From Galbitalea sp036499165 (GTDB taxonomy: Bacteria; Actinomycetota; Actinomycetes; Actinomycetales; Microbacteriaceae), in the NCBI GenBank assembly GCA_036499165.1, contig DASYEE010000012.1:1-64000 (forward strand): 64,000 nt of DNA, read 5' to 3'. The notes under the pieces are model-generated. The model saw only the letters and a program-made list of their open reading frames with translations, was not told the DNA's origin and made no database searches. The translations under genes were made by a program, and so were the position numbers. How positions within the stretch are numbered: position 1 is the first letter of the stretch; each line of letters begins with the position of its first letter. Shown here piece by piece: positions 1 to 6,682 of this stretch.

Positions 1-12
1 CGTAAATGGGGC

Positions 13-132
13 TCACGAATCCGACTCGGTGTTATCGATGTTGGCGATCTCCGCGACGATTTCCGATCTACGCACATGGTGCAGAGGCACAGACATCGAC
101 TCCGCGATCTCATCGTCGACAACGTTCGCCAC
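13..132 (-). CDS. possible small acidic protein
   Basis: A 39-codon minus frame opens with GTG and ends in TGA. Its product is acidic (VANVVDDEIAES at the start, NIDNTESDS at the end) with codon use like its neighbours. The frame stays open upstream to about 190 without another start codon, so the start is uncertain. It is divergent from the gene at 168. No function is recognised, and it could be chance. Confidence 0.3.
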   Translation of the reverse strand: MANVVDDEIAESMSVPLHHVRRSEIVAEIANIDNTESDS

Positions 133-167
133 TTCCCACTCGATACGAGGCGCCTCACACTGAGGCC

Positions 168-530
168 ATGTCTCTCCAGGACAACGAAGTCATCTTCATC
201 CCGATCAGCGACGCGCTCTACTCGAAGCTGCTCTCGTATGCCGACGCCGTCGACCAGGCCCCCGAGCAGGTCGTCGAGGCCGCGCTTGCGGGCGAGCTCA
301 CGATGCCGACCCGGCTCGAGCGGTTCCGCGCGAACATCCTGGCGCGCACCCCGAGGGCCACGCCGGTCGAAGGCGTCATCGTGCAGGAACACGGCACGGT
401 GACCAAGGTGTTCTGCTCGTGCTGCTGTGGCCAATGCATGCAGACATTCCACTGGAGGGGATCGATGCGATGCGGATGCCCGACGGCACGCGGCGGGATC
501 GCCGCCCCCATTGCCAGTGGCAACTCTTGA
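168..530 (+). CDS. small protein with ribbon-helix-helix-like N-terminus and cysteine cluster
   Basis: A 120-residue product. The start at MSLQDNEVIF is chosen because the upstream in-frame extension is low-complexity and arginine/serine-rich. Residues ~8-45 (VIFIPISDALYSKL, then a helix ending AALAGEL) have the strand-helix-helix look of CopG/Arc-type DNA-binding proteins. The second half has a tight cysteine cluster (CSCCCGQC, later CGC) suggesting metal binding. A perfect copy of the TTGCCAGTGGCAA palindrome lies inside its last codons. The specific function is unknown; the DNA-binding idea is inference. Confidence 0.6.
   Translation: MSLQDNEVIFIPISDALYSKLLSYADAVDQAPEQVVEAALAGELTMPTRLERFRANILARTPRATPVEGVIVQEHGTVTKVFCSCCCGQCMQTFHWRGSMRCGCPTARGGIAAPIASGNS
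511..523. repeat. 13-bp palindrome TTGCCAGTGGCAA
   Basis: Perfect inverted repeat of two 6-bp arms around one base, inside the last codons of the 168-530 gene. One of three perfect copies in the window. Candidate binding site for the ParB/KorB-like protein at 22095 (inference). Confidence 0.6.
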
Positions 531-574
531 CACCACGTGCACGTCTGTGCATGGTGAGAACAGGACCAAAGGCC

Positions 575-949
575 ATGATGACCACCGGGAAGGATGCGGA
601 TCTGAAGTCTCGAGCGGCGGCGGTGACGTCCCCGAACGCACCGCAGTCGCTGTCGGCGCGCACGGCCGCACGCTGCCTCCTGGGCGTGGTCTCACTGATC
701 GCGCGCACCTGGGACAACGACGTCATGCGGCGGACCTGCGCTGAGCTCGTGCGCTACGACGAAGCCTGGGCCTCTAGCTTCGGACGTCTGCCCAGCGTCA
801 ACGGCCACGTGACCGAGCCGATGCGGATGCTGTCGACCGTGGCACGCGGGTTCCTGCCGCTCGCCGGCGTGGACAACTTGCGCGCCGCACTGTCGTTCTG
901 GGCGACCGAAGAGGACCCACGCATCTGGCAGTCGGTCACGGACGCGTGA
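575..949 (+). CDS. hypothetical protein
   Basis: A 124-residue helical protein read from the tandem ATG-ATG at 575; an earlier ATG at 551 is possible. The segment TAARCLLGVVSLIARTWDND and the following helices look coding and globular. It overlaps the next gene by one base (TGATG), so the two are probably translationally coupled. I recognise no family. The pairing with a HicB-like gene could suggest a regulatory or toxin/antitoxin role, but there is no HicA signature. Confidence 0.6.
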   Translation: MMTTGKDADLKSRAAAVTSPNAPQSLSARTAARCLLGVVSLIARTWDNDVMRRTCAELVRYDEAWASSFGRLPSVNGHVTEPMRMLSTVARGFLPLAGVDNLRAALSFWATEEDPRIWQSVTDA

Positions 950-1209
950 TGCCTCGCTGGACCGACATGCTCGCTCGGATCTGGCAGGACGGCGAGTGGT
1001 GGCTGGCGGAGTGGTCCAAGGCTGCCGTTATGACGCAGGGCAAGACGCGCGACGATGCGAAGTCGATGCTCGCCGACGCCATCGAGTCGCTGGTCAACGA
1101 GGAAGGCTTCAAGGTCACTATCGACGAAATAGCTGGCGGCAGCACGAGTGTGCTGATTCGCGCGAGCGATCAGGACCGGCTCAAGCGGCTCGTTCAGGAT
1201 CGCGCGTAG
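949..1209 (+). CDS. HicB-like antitoxin-fold protein
   Basis: 86 residues from the ATG overlapping the upstream stop. The pattern WLAEWSKAAVMTQGKTRDDA followed by a helix ending ESLVNEEG matches the partial RNase-H-like fold of HicB proteins, whose hallmark is a short strand pair, GxT/S and a helix of the DAxxxxxxAI type. HicB proteins normally neutralise HicA mRNA interferases and bind DNA. No HicA (dsRBD-like, ~60 residues) is evident next to it, so it may be an orphan regulator. Confidence 0.6.
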   Translation: MPRWTDMLARIWQDGEWWLAEWSKAAVMTQGKTRDDAKSMLADAIESLVNEEGFKVTIDEIAGGSTSVLIRASDQDRLKRLVQDRA

Positions 1210-1343
1210 ACGATCCGGAACCGCGCCCAATGGTTGCCGCGCTGCCGAGCGCCGCGGCCGAGGACCTTCATACAGAAATAGAAGTCCTCGTCGCGCTCGG
1301 CCTTGGTCATCCGTTCCAGTATCGCCGACACGATGTCTGACAT
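1194..1343 (-). CDS. small hypothetical protein
   Basis: A 49-residue reading frame starting MSDIVSAILERMTKAERDED and ending in a basic tail (RIVYARS). Composition is protein-like, and it is the only plausible coding content between the HicB-like gene and 1362. It overlaps the 3' end of the HicB-like gene tail-to-tail by 16 bp. No clear Shine-Dalgarno sequence. Function unknown. Confidence 0.45.
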   Translation of the reverse strand: MSDIVSAILERMTKAERDEDFYFCMKVLGRGARQRGNHWARFRIVYARS

Positions 1344-1361
1344 GGGGCATCGTCGGGGTAG

Positions 1362-1664
1362 CTACTTGTCGCTATCTTTGCGTTCGCGCTCGAGGCGCTC
1401 GAGATGCCGACGGTAGCCCTCGTCGATGTCGGCTTGTAGTTGCTCGCACTCTCGACGGAAATCGTCTTCGATCTTTGCGTTCACGGCGGCGGCAAGCTCG
1501 GCGAGCTCGTATGCCGAGAAGCATCCATCCACGCAGAGTTTGCCGACGTAACTATCCGCACGCAGCGGATAGTGCACGTGGACGTTGAGCGGACGTCCAC
1601 AACGGGTGGTGCGGATGCCGATGGCTCGGCGATGCCAGACGTGGTCGAGACGGCACTGCCACAT
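1362..1664 (-). CDS. small Cys protein, paralogue of the gene at 44133
   Basis: 100 residues. The core YPLRADSYVGKLCVDGCFS followed by AYEL is clearly related to YCPVRAESYLGRLCSDGCFS followed by EYEI in the minus-strand gene at 44133; both also share WHRRAIG/WHQKAIG upstream and a charged helical tail. The reading frame stays open ~220 bp upstream of the chosen ATG and looks coding (FIGRCWYQRRDYNG), but contains no start codon, so the gene may be 5'-truncated or frameshifted. The C-x3-C pair suggests a metal site. Function unknown. Confidence 0.65.
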   Translation of the reverse strand: MWQCRLDHVWHRRAIGIRTTRCGRPLNVHVHYPLRADSYVGKLCVDGCFSAYELAELAAAVNAKIEDDFRRECEQLQADIDEGYRRHLERLERERKDSDK

Positions 1665-1892
1665 GGGATGTTGTGCCCTCCCATTGTAGTCGCGTCTCTG
1701 ATACCAACACCGCCCGATGAAGGTGGCAGATCTACTGGACGTGGACGCGCTCGACCGGCTTGCGTTCGAGGTACGTGTCGCGAGCTCGCGTTCGATCCAA
1801 AGGCTGACAGCGCCATCTTGCGATGACGCTGCCGGAACTCGTCCCCTTCCTACCGTCGGTAGGCGAGTTGATTCAGGATCGCCGCGCCCAGA

Positions 1893-2246
1893 TCAGGTGT
1901 GAAACTGAACGTAGATCTCGAGCGCGGGGGTGGCGGTCGCGACCGTCGTGTTGGTCAGCGTCGCAGTCCAATCGTCAGGACCGGTACCGGTCTTCACGAT
2001 CTCGACCGGCACCGATGTGACGACCGATCCGGCGGGCCGCGTGGACACCTCGAGCGCTGCGGCGAAGGACACGTTGTGTCCATCGTACTCGTAGGGCTCC
2101 GGTTTGAAGGCGCCGGGCAGCTTCACGTTGCCGGAGCCGCCCTTGAGGCTGATGGTCCCGACCGCAGCACCCGCGAGCGAAAGGCCCGTGATGCGGACGA
2201 TCTGATCCGAGACTTGTTCGAAGACTGCTACGCCGGTAAATGCCAT
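1893..2246 (-). CDS. beta-rich candidate virion protein
   Basis: 117 residues made almost entirely of alternating beta strands (MAFTGVAVFEQVSDQIVRIT at the start, ALEIYVQFHT at the end), with no cysteine or hydrophobic helix. Such compact strand-only proteins are typical of minor capsid, turret or spike-base subunits. It heads a cluster with four genes (2321-4519), three of which encode membrane proteins. The virion assignment is inference from fold type and company. Confidence 0.55.
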   Translation of the reverse strand: MAFTGVAVFEQVSDQIVRITGLSLAGAAVGTISLKGGSGNVKLPGAFKPEPYEYDGHNVSFAAALEVSTRPAGSVVTSVPVEIVKTGTGPDDWTATLTNTTVATATPALEIYVQFHT

Positions 2247-2320
2247 GACTATTCCTCGCGTTGCGGTGCCCGGATGTCAAGACAGTACCACCGAATGATA
2301 CCCAGCGCGCAAGGAGGGAT

Positions 2321-3052
2321 CTACGCAGCTTGCGGAGCCGGTGCGGACGGCGACCACAGACCGCCATCGCCCTTGGCGTAGCCTTCCGGGACGCGGCCGA
2401 CGTATGCGACGAGCTCGTCCGGGATCGGCATACGCTTACGCTCGAGATCCCGCATCTTCGCGTCGGATGCCTTCCAGTCGGACTCGGCTTGCGCGTGTGC
2501 GCGCTTGATGTCCTCGCTGGTGGCGCTGCCGCCGACCTCTCCCAGGAGGCCAGCGATGTCGTCGTCGTCGAGGTACTCGTTGTCACCGTCTGGGATGTCG
2601 ATATCGACAGCATCCGGCGGTGGGAGCGGCGCCGGCCGCTGAGCGCTCGCGCGGGCTTGCGCCGCCGCGGCTATCGGAGCTGCGGCGCGGAGGGCGGCTT
2701 GCTTGGCGAGCTCGAGCGTGGTCTCGCCAACCTTGAGGTCGGCAATGCCGCCCGTGCCTCCTCCTCCGCCTCCATACATCGGCTTGGTCGGCGCTGACGT
2801 CCGTGGGCTCTCCGATCGGTGAGTGCCGTCGCCGAACTCTCCGAGGAACGTCGCGGCCATCCCTTCCTGGGGCTCGAGCCGCGCCGAGCGGGACCTTCGA
2901 GATCCGGTGACCTCCTCCTTGAGTTTCGTCGCGTCGGTGTAAGAGAGGTTGTGGCCCCAGACCTTACCGCCATCCTTGAGGGAGTCGCGGACGGTGAACA
3001 GACCGTCGGTCTTCGGTGGAAGGTACGTCTTCTTGGCTCGATGGGTCGGCAT
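2321..3052 (-). CDS. hypothetical low-complexity protein
   Basis: 243 residues. It has a basic N-terminus (MPTHRAKKTYLPP), a glycine-rich linker (YGGGGGGTGG), an alanine-rich helical middle, an acidic patch (DIPDGDNEYLDDDD) and a helical C-terminus ending in a proline/alanine tail. There is no transmembrane segment. It lies between the beta-rich protein at 1893 and the membrane proteins, so it may be a scaffold or internal virion protein. Not recognised. Confidence 0.6.
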   Translation of the reverse strand: MPTHRAKKTYLPPKTDGLFTVRDSLKDGGKVWGHNLSYTDATKLKEEVTGSRRSRSARLEPQEGMAATFLGEFGDGTHRSESPRTSAPTKPMYGGGGGGTGGIADLKVGETTLELAKQAALRAAAPIAAAAQARASAQRPAPLPPPDAVDIDIPDGDNEYLDDDDIAGLLGEVGGSATSEDIKRAHAQAESDWKASDAKMRDLERKRMPIPDELVAYVGRVPEGYAKGDGGLWSPSAPAPQAA

Positions 3053-3064
3053 GCCCGAAGCCTA

Positions 3065-3445
3065 TCAGAGCGAGATCGGCGCGCGGCGGTGAAGGATCGC
3101 CTTCCAGATCAGCGCGAAGAGCGGGATCGACACCGTCGCCGCGAGTTGCATCCACCGCTGGGTCTGATCGCGACGGACCCAGCTTTCCATCCACAGCGAC
3201 TGGTTCTGGATCGCGCCCAGCATCGCCGCGTTCCACGTCCCCTGATCCATGTTCGGATCCGGCACGGGTCCTACGAACGGCGGCGGGAACGGCGGGTCGA
3301 TCGAATCGAGCAGGCCGCCCAGCGCTCGTGACGCGACGCGCGACGCGGACTGCCTCGACTGGATGCCGGCGAGCGCGCGCGTCGCTACACGCGAGCCGTA
3401 CGCCCTCGACTGAATCCCTGACATCGGCTTGCGGGTGTACGACAT
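3065..3445 (-). CDS. tail-anchored small membrane protein, MSY type
   Basis: 126 residues. It begins MSY like many proteins of the plus-strand virion block, then carries two related segments (SGIQSRAYGSRVATRALAG and IQSRQSASRVASRALGG), a proline-rich linker and a helix leading to one C-terminal membrane segment (MQLAATVSIPLFALIWKAIL) with a short basic tail. This layout (repeat, linker, tail anchor) matches the proteins at 39379-52174. It is probably a membrane component of the particle; this is inference. Confidence 0.6.
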   Translation of the reverse strand: MSYTRKPMSGIQSRAYGSRVATRALAGIQSRQSASRVASRALGGLLDSIDPPFPPPFVGPVPDPNMDQGTWNAAMLGAIQNQSLWMESWVRRDQTQRWMQLAATVSIPLFALIWKAILHRRAPISL

Positions 3446-3452
3446 GGGGCTC

Positions 3453-3824
3453 CTAACTGATGATGCCGAAGTCCTTCGCCAAGTCCATCAGGAACGCGAG
3501 CGAGAGCCCGTCGGTCTTCCACTGTTGGAGCACGAGCGGCACCCACTTCGAGTCGAGCTGGGACAGGAAGTTCTTCAGGTCGTCGACGGATGCGTTCGCG
3601 GCGAAGCTATCCCACCACGCCTTCGCCTTGTCGGTCACGGACGTCGCGCTCGCGGTCTCCGCCATGGCGTTGATCCTGTCCTGCAGTGCCGCCGCGCTCT
3701 GCTGCGCGGCGTACGCTACCTGTTGCGAGGCCACGAGTTTCTGGTGCTGATCGTAGGCGACGTAACCGAGCGCGCCAGCGGCCAGCGCCAACGTCCATGG
3801 CGACCAGACGAGGCTCACGATCAA
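3453..3824 (-). CDS. N-terminally anchored membrane protein
   Basis: 123 residues. The first ~22 residues form a membrane segment (WSPWTLALAAGALGYVAY), followed by an alanine/glutamine-rich helix and a globular helical domain containing tryptophans. It overlaps the upstream gene (3821) by 4 bp. The probable topology is a short N-terminal anchor with the rest on one side of a membrane. Function unknown; candidate virion-membrane protein. Confidence 0.6.
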   Translation of the reverse strand: MIVSLVWSPWTLALAAGALGYVAYDQHQKLVASQQVAYAAQQSAAALQDRINAMAETASATSVTDKAKAWWDSFAANASVDDLKNFLSQLDSKWVPLVLQQWKTDGLSLAFLMDLAKDFGIIS

Positions 3825-4519
3825 CTCGCGAGGTTGCCGTTGAAGATGCCGCCTGCGCCGCCGCTGCCCTGGTCCTGCATGTCGAGCTCGGCGAGGAGGT
3901 CGTCATCCGTGCTCGAACCGGTCGCGGCGGTCGGCGCCGCGGCGGGCGGCTGCTGCTGCCGTTGGTGGTGCTGGCGCTGCGCCTGGTCTCCGCGCGAGAA
4001 GATCCCGGCGTCGTACTCATCGTTGAACGTGTAGTCGCTCGGGTCGTCATTGCTCGCGGTGAACCCGTTCGCGGTGAGCATCTGCGTCGTGGTGTCACCC
4101 GACGTCGACGACGTCACGCCACTGGCAACATCATCGAGCTCGGGGGTCGCGTCGCTCACCATCCACCCCAGGCGTGGGATGTAGAGTTGGATGAGCGACT
4201 GCGCGGCGGCGATGCCGGAGCCGACGACGATCGGCGTGTGGTACTTCTCGAGCATCTTCACGCGGTGCGCGAGGAACCAGGCCGAGAAGAACGACGCGAG
4301 CGATGCGACAGCGCCGGCGTGCTTTCCCCAGGACGGTTTCCACTTCTCGACCTGGACGGCGGCGATCCGGGTCAGGAAGCGGGTGGCCGCAAAGCCCGCG
4401 AAGCCGGGCGCGATGAATTCGACGAGGTCGGCCAGGAGCGGCGGGTTACTCCGGCGCGGTGCCGGGTTGTCCGTATACCGCCGCTTACCAAATCGTTTCT
4501 TCAAACGTCCGCGCGCCAT
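3821..4519 (-). CDS. basic multi-helix membrane protein, architectural paralogue of 44761
   Basis: 232 residues. The start MARGRLKKRFGKRRYTDNPA is chosen because GGAG lies about 7 nt upstream; a longer frame exists. Residues ~1-25 are strongly basic with an NP motif, ~28-110 hold about three hydrophobic helices (LVEFIAPGFAGFAATRFL; AGAVASLASFFSAWFLAH; IVVGSGIAAAQSLIQLYI), then an acidic, glutamine- and proline-rich tail ending GGIFNGNLAS. The protein at 44761 has the same order and ends GIFRGGF. They probably belong to one virion-membrane family; I infer homology from order and end motifs only. Confidence 0.65.
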   Translation of the reverse strand: MARGRLKKRFGKRRYTDNPAPRRSNPPLLADLVEFIAPGFAGFAATRFLTRIAAVQVEKWKPSWGKHAGAVASLASFFSAWFLAHRVKMLEKYHTPIVVGSGIAAAQSLIQLYIPRLGWMVSDATPELDDVASGVTSSTSGDTTTQMLTANGFTASNDDPSDYTFNDEYDAGIFSRGDQAQRQHHQRQQQPPAAAPTAATGSSTDDDLLAELDMQDQGSGGAGGIFNGNLAS

Positions 4520-4611
4520 GCTGGTTCTCCGCGGGCGCGGACCGGAGAAGACGCGCCGTTGCACAGCAGCGTAACCCTGCGACCGGACGGGGTCAACGGG
4601 GCAGGGATCGG

Positions 4612-5100
4612 CTAATAGGTCGCCTTCTTTACCATATGGAACACCGTCGTATGAGGGATGCCGTGCTTCGCTGCGATATCCCGATATTCGAGACCAGCGA
4701 TCCGATCCGCCCGAACCGCCGCGACCAGCATGTTGTCGTATCGACGCAGGGCGCGTGATGATCTGATGGCATGGGCCCTGCGGTCATCAGGATCTCTATC
4801 CATCTGATTGGCGGAGGGCGTGCCAATTCCGAGGTTATCGACGGAGTTGTCGAGATGGTCTTCGTTCAAATGCCGGACAACGATTCCAGGGTCGAATATC
4901 CGGTCTCCGAATTTTTGGAATGCTGCCAACCGATGGACCGGCACGTTCTTCACTTTACCGTCAACCTTCATCGAGATCGCTCGGTAGCCATCACTGGTAC
5001 GTCGAAAGGCTATACTTCCTCGCGGACCGGCTACCGAGCCGTCCGGTTTGACCACGTAACCGCGACGCGCGGCCTCGCGTAAGCATTCCTTGCTAGTCAT
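4612..5100 (-). CDS. HNH homing endonuclease with C-terminal helix-turn-helix
   Basis: 162 residues from MTSKECLREAARRGY. The middle has the HNH_3 core: VPVHRLAAFQKFG, then IVVRHLNEDHLDNSVDNLGI with the histidine/asparagine pattern and a following TPSANQMD. The C-terminus (ALEYRDIAAKHGIPHTTVFHMVKK-like order) is a small helix-turn-helix. Such enzymes nick or cut DNA and are typical free-standing phage homing endonucleases. It sits between a membrane-protein cluster and an early-gene operon, consistent with insertion at a module boundary. Confidence 0.85.
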   Translation of the reverse strand: MTSKECLREAARRGYVVKPDGSVAGPRGSIAFRRTSDGYRAISMKVDGKVKNVPVHRLAAFQKFGDRIFDPGIVVRHLNEDHLDNSVDNLGIGTPSANQMDRDPDDRRAHAIRSSRALRRYDNMLVAAVRADRIAGLEYRDIAAKHGIPHTTVFHMVKKATY

Positions 5101-5309
5101 CCTTCGCCGCCGATGTCCACCCACTCGGTGGTCTCGCGGTCCCGGCGTCGCTGCCGCGCGTGCATGCGGTCCCACGCGCGACGGAAGTCCCACACGAGAT
5201 GGAACACGGCGTTCAATGTGCTGTAGCCGTCGCGATACTCCGGATAGCACTTCCACATCAGGGTCGTCGCCAGCCCGTCCTGAAGTGACGTGCGAAGGCG
5301 GTACTCCAT
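5097..5309 (-). CDS. hypothetical protein
   Basis: 70 residues, start MEYRLRTSLQDGLATTLMWK overlapping the upstream stop (TGATG; a GTG one codon earlier is also possible). It has a tryptophan/tyrosine-rich middle and a very basic helix near the end. It overlaps the HNH gene by 4 bp, so it is part of the same transcript. Not recognised. Confidence 0.6.
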   Translation of the reverse strand: MEYRLRTSLQDGLATTLMWKCYPEYRDGYSTLNAVFHLVWDFRRAWDRMHARQRRRDRETTEWVDIGGEG

Positions 5310-5506
5310 CACGTGACAATCTCGTCGTCCGCTTCCGCAATGAGAGCCTGCGCCGTATTCCGCGCGATCTCATCCTGGATGTTCTTCGGGATGTCGATGT
5401 GATGGGAGTGCAACACTTGAGCAACGGTCTCCTTGATCGTCGGTACGAGCTTCTCGAAGTCGATGGCGTAGTGGACGGGATTCTTGCGAGCTCGGCGACG
5501 CGGCAT
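5309..5506 (-). CDS. hypothetical protein
   Basis: 65 residues: a basic start (MPRRRARKN), then an amphipathic helical region (FEKLVPTIKETVAQVL) and an acidic end. It is coupled to the gene at 5097 by a one-base stop/start overlap and lies 3 bp downstream of the SLOG gene. Not recognised. Confidence 0.55.
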   Translation of the reverse strand: MPRRRARKNPVHYAIDFEKLVPTIKETVAQVLHSHHIDIPKNIQDEIARNTAQALIAEADDEIVT

Positions 5507-5509
5507 GGT

Positions 5510-5893
5510 TCACTGGCCTTTCTTGTACTTCCGGGTCGGCACGACGATGACGGGTTTCTTGCGTGCGACCATCCTGGTCACCATATCCGCGCTCCCGCCG
5601 CTCTCGCCATCCCAGAACACGAGTGCGCCATCAGCGTACTCGGCCATCGCGCGGTTCCGCCACTTCGGCGCGAGGTACGGGTTCTTTTTGCGGTCGGCCT
5701 CGGACACCGGGAATTTCTTGACGGGGTATTCATAGTGGACGGCGTAGTTCTCGCCTGCCTGGTCGGCGCCGGCCGCGCACCCGCTCACGATCTCGTCCAC
5801 CTTGCCGCTCTCGCCCGCGAAGGCCGTGACCGCCGTGTGTATCTGCTCGAGCGTCGGCCGCACCGTGCGACTGCCGGCAATGATGAGCTTCAC
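5510..5893 (-). CDS. SLOG-domain protein, DUF2493/YspA-like
   Basis: 127 residues from a GTG start. MKLIIAGSRT at the N-terminus, IVSGCAAGADQAGENYA in the middle and a later DGALVFWDGESGG with a C-terminal IVVPT strand are the hallmarks of the DUF2493 branch of the SLOG (DprA/LOG-like Rossmann) superfamily. These bind nucleotide-type ligands and are frequent in phages, but their reaction is generally unknown. It is the third gene of a tightly coupled set. Confidence 0.85.
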   Translation of the reverse strand: MKLIIAGSRTVRPTLEQIHTAVTAFAGESGKVDEIVSGCAAGADQAGENYAVHYEYPVKKFPVSEADRKKNPYLAPKWRNRAMAEYADGALVFWDGESGGSADMVTRMVARKKPVIVVPTRKYKKGQ

Positions 5894-5896
5894 AGT

Positions 5897-6046
5897 TCAC
5901 CCGTGGCGCTGGGCGTGCTCTTCGGCCTCGGTGCGGAAGCCTTCGCGATAGCACCGGATGCAGAGGAACCACCGCGGTTCGCCCTCCAGCTCGACGAGCA
6001 CGATGAACGATTTCGAGCACCGGTCGCACTTCCGATCGTCCGCCAT
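5897..6046 (-). CDS. zinc-ribbon microprotein
   Basis: 49 residues: MADDRKCDRCSKSFIVLVEL, then a strand and LCIRCYREGF. Two C-x2-C pairs about 25 residues apart with intervening strands form a classical zinc ribbon. Its stop lies 3 bp before the GTG of the SLOG gene. Such microproteins are common in phage early operons; the specific partner is unknown. Confidence 0.75.
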   Translation of the reverse strand: MADDRKCDRCSKSFIVLVELEGEPRWFLCIRCYREGFRTEAEEHAQRHG

Positions 6047-6071
6047 GAAGACACGGTAAGGCGATGGTCTG

Positions 6072-6215
6072 TCATCGACTGCGCTTCACGGGGATCTGCT
6101 GCGCGGTGATCGGAACCGCTCCCCACCCACCGCATTGCGGGCACGGACGCTGACGGCCATGATCCCGACCACTGCAGTGCTGGCACGGGACCATCAGCAC
6201 GGGTTGCGCGTTCAC
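6072..6215 (-). CDS. zinc-binding microprotein with two CxxC knuckles
   Basis: 47 residues from a GTG that overlaps the upstream stop (GTGA). The core PCQHCSGRDHGRQRPCPQCG is two C-x2-C knuckles separated by a short basic loop, similar to the CxxCxGxG repeats of DnaJ zinc domains. It probably folds around one zinc ion. Function unknown. Confidence 0.7.
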   Translation of the reverse strand: MNAQPVLMVPCQHCSGRDHGRQRPCPQCGGWGAVPITAQQIPVKRSR

Positions 6216-6454
6216 GAGTCCACGATCGGTTTCCGCTGGACCGACAGCCTTAGCGTAGTGAGGTCATATCCGCTCCGCTCGAGTTCCTTCACGAATGTCG
6301 TATCGCCGTAGACGATCGGCATGCGCTCGAACACGTCAGCGGTCATGCCGCCGGTCTGCTTCTCGCCGTCGTAGATCAGGGCGCGCTCGCGCTTACTCCA
6401 GTAGACCTTGAGCGCCGTCGCGCGACCCTTGCTGTCGAGTTTGACGCGGCTCAT
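6212..6454 (-). CDS. hypothetical protein
   Basis: 80 residues from MSRVKLDSKGRATALKVYWS; the longer upstream frame is a shadow of the neighbour. Mixed alpha/beta, basic. It overlaps the genes on both sides by 4 bp, so it is translationally coupled. Not recognised. Confidence 0.6.
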   Translation of the reverse strand: MSRVKLDSKGRATALKVYWSKRERALIYDGEKQTGGMTADVFERMPIVYGDTTFVKELERSGYDLTTLRLSVQRKPIVDS

Positions 6455-6681
6455 CGCTCGGGGATTCCCGGCGGCGTCGGCGGGGGCTCCGGCGGCAGCG
6501 ATGCCAACGCGGACTGCAACTCGGAGATGATGTGGGCGGTCTGCTGTGGTGTGAGCAAGAGATCGGACGACCACACCTGGCCGCCTTTCGGGGACGACAC
6601 CAGTCTCAGGGTGACGAGACGGCGTGTTCGGTTGGTGCCGATCTGCACATCAGCCTTGCCCTCCGTGGTGATCAACGGCAT
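6451..6681 (-). CDS. hypothetical protein
   Basis: 76 residues from MPLITTEGKADVQIG. It has a strand-rich front (RRLVTLRLVSSPKGGQVW), a helix (LTPQQTAHIISELQSALASL) and a proline-rich tail. The start lies within 4 bp of the end of the DUF5131 gene. Not recognised. Confidence 0.6.
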   Translation of the reverse strand: MPLITTEGKADVQIGTNRTRRLVTLRLVSSPKGGQVWSSDLLLTPQQTAHIISELQSALASLPPEPPPTPPGIPER

Positions 6682-6682
6682 G

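Noticed and set aside
1665..1892. A coding-like but start-less minus frame upstream of the 1362 gene
   Set aside because: No ATG, GTG or TTG occurs in frame, so it is not called as a gene. It is noted under the 1362 entry as a possible decayed 5' end.
2261..2797. Plus-strand frame opposite the 2321-3052 gene
   Set aside because: Composition is that of a complementary-strand shadow in GC-rich DNA (runs of V, R and G), with no ribosome site, and the minus frame fits the operon.
5090..6109. 339-codon plus frame over the early minus genes
   Set aside because: It covers the SLOG and zinc-ribbon genes, which have clear motifs on the minus strand. The frame is an antisense shadow.
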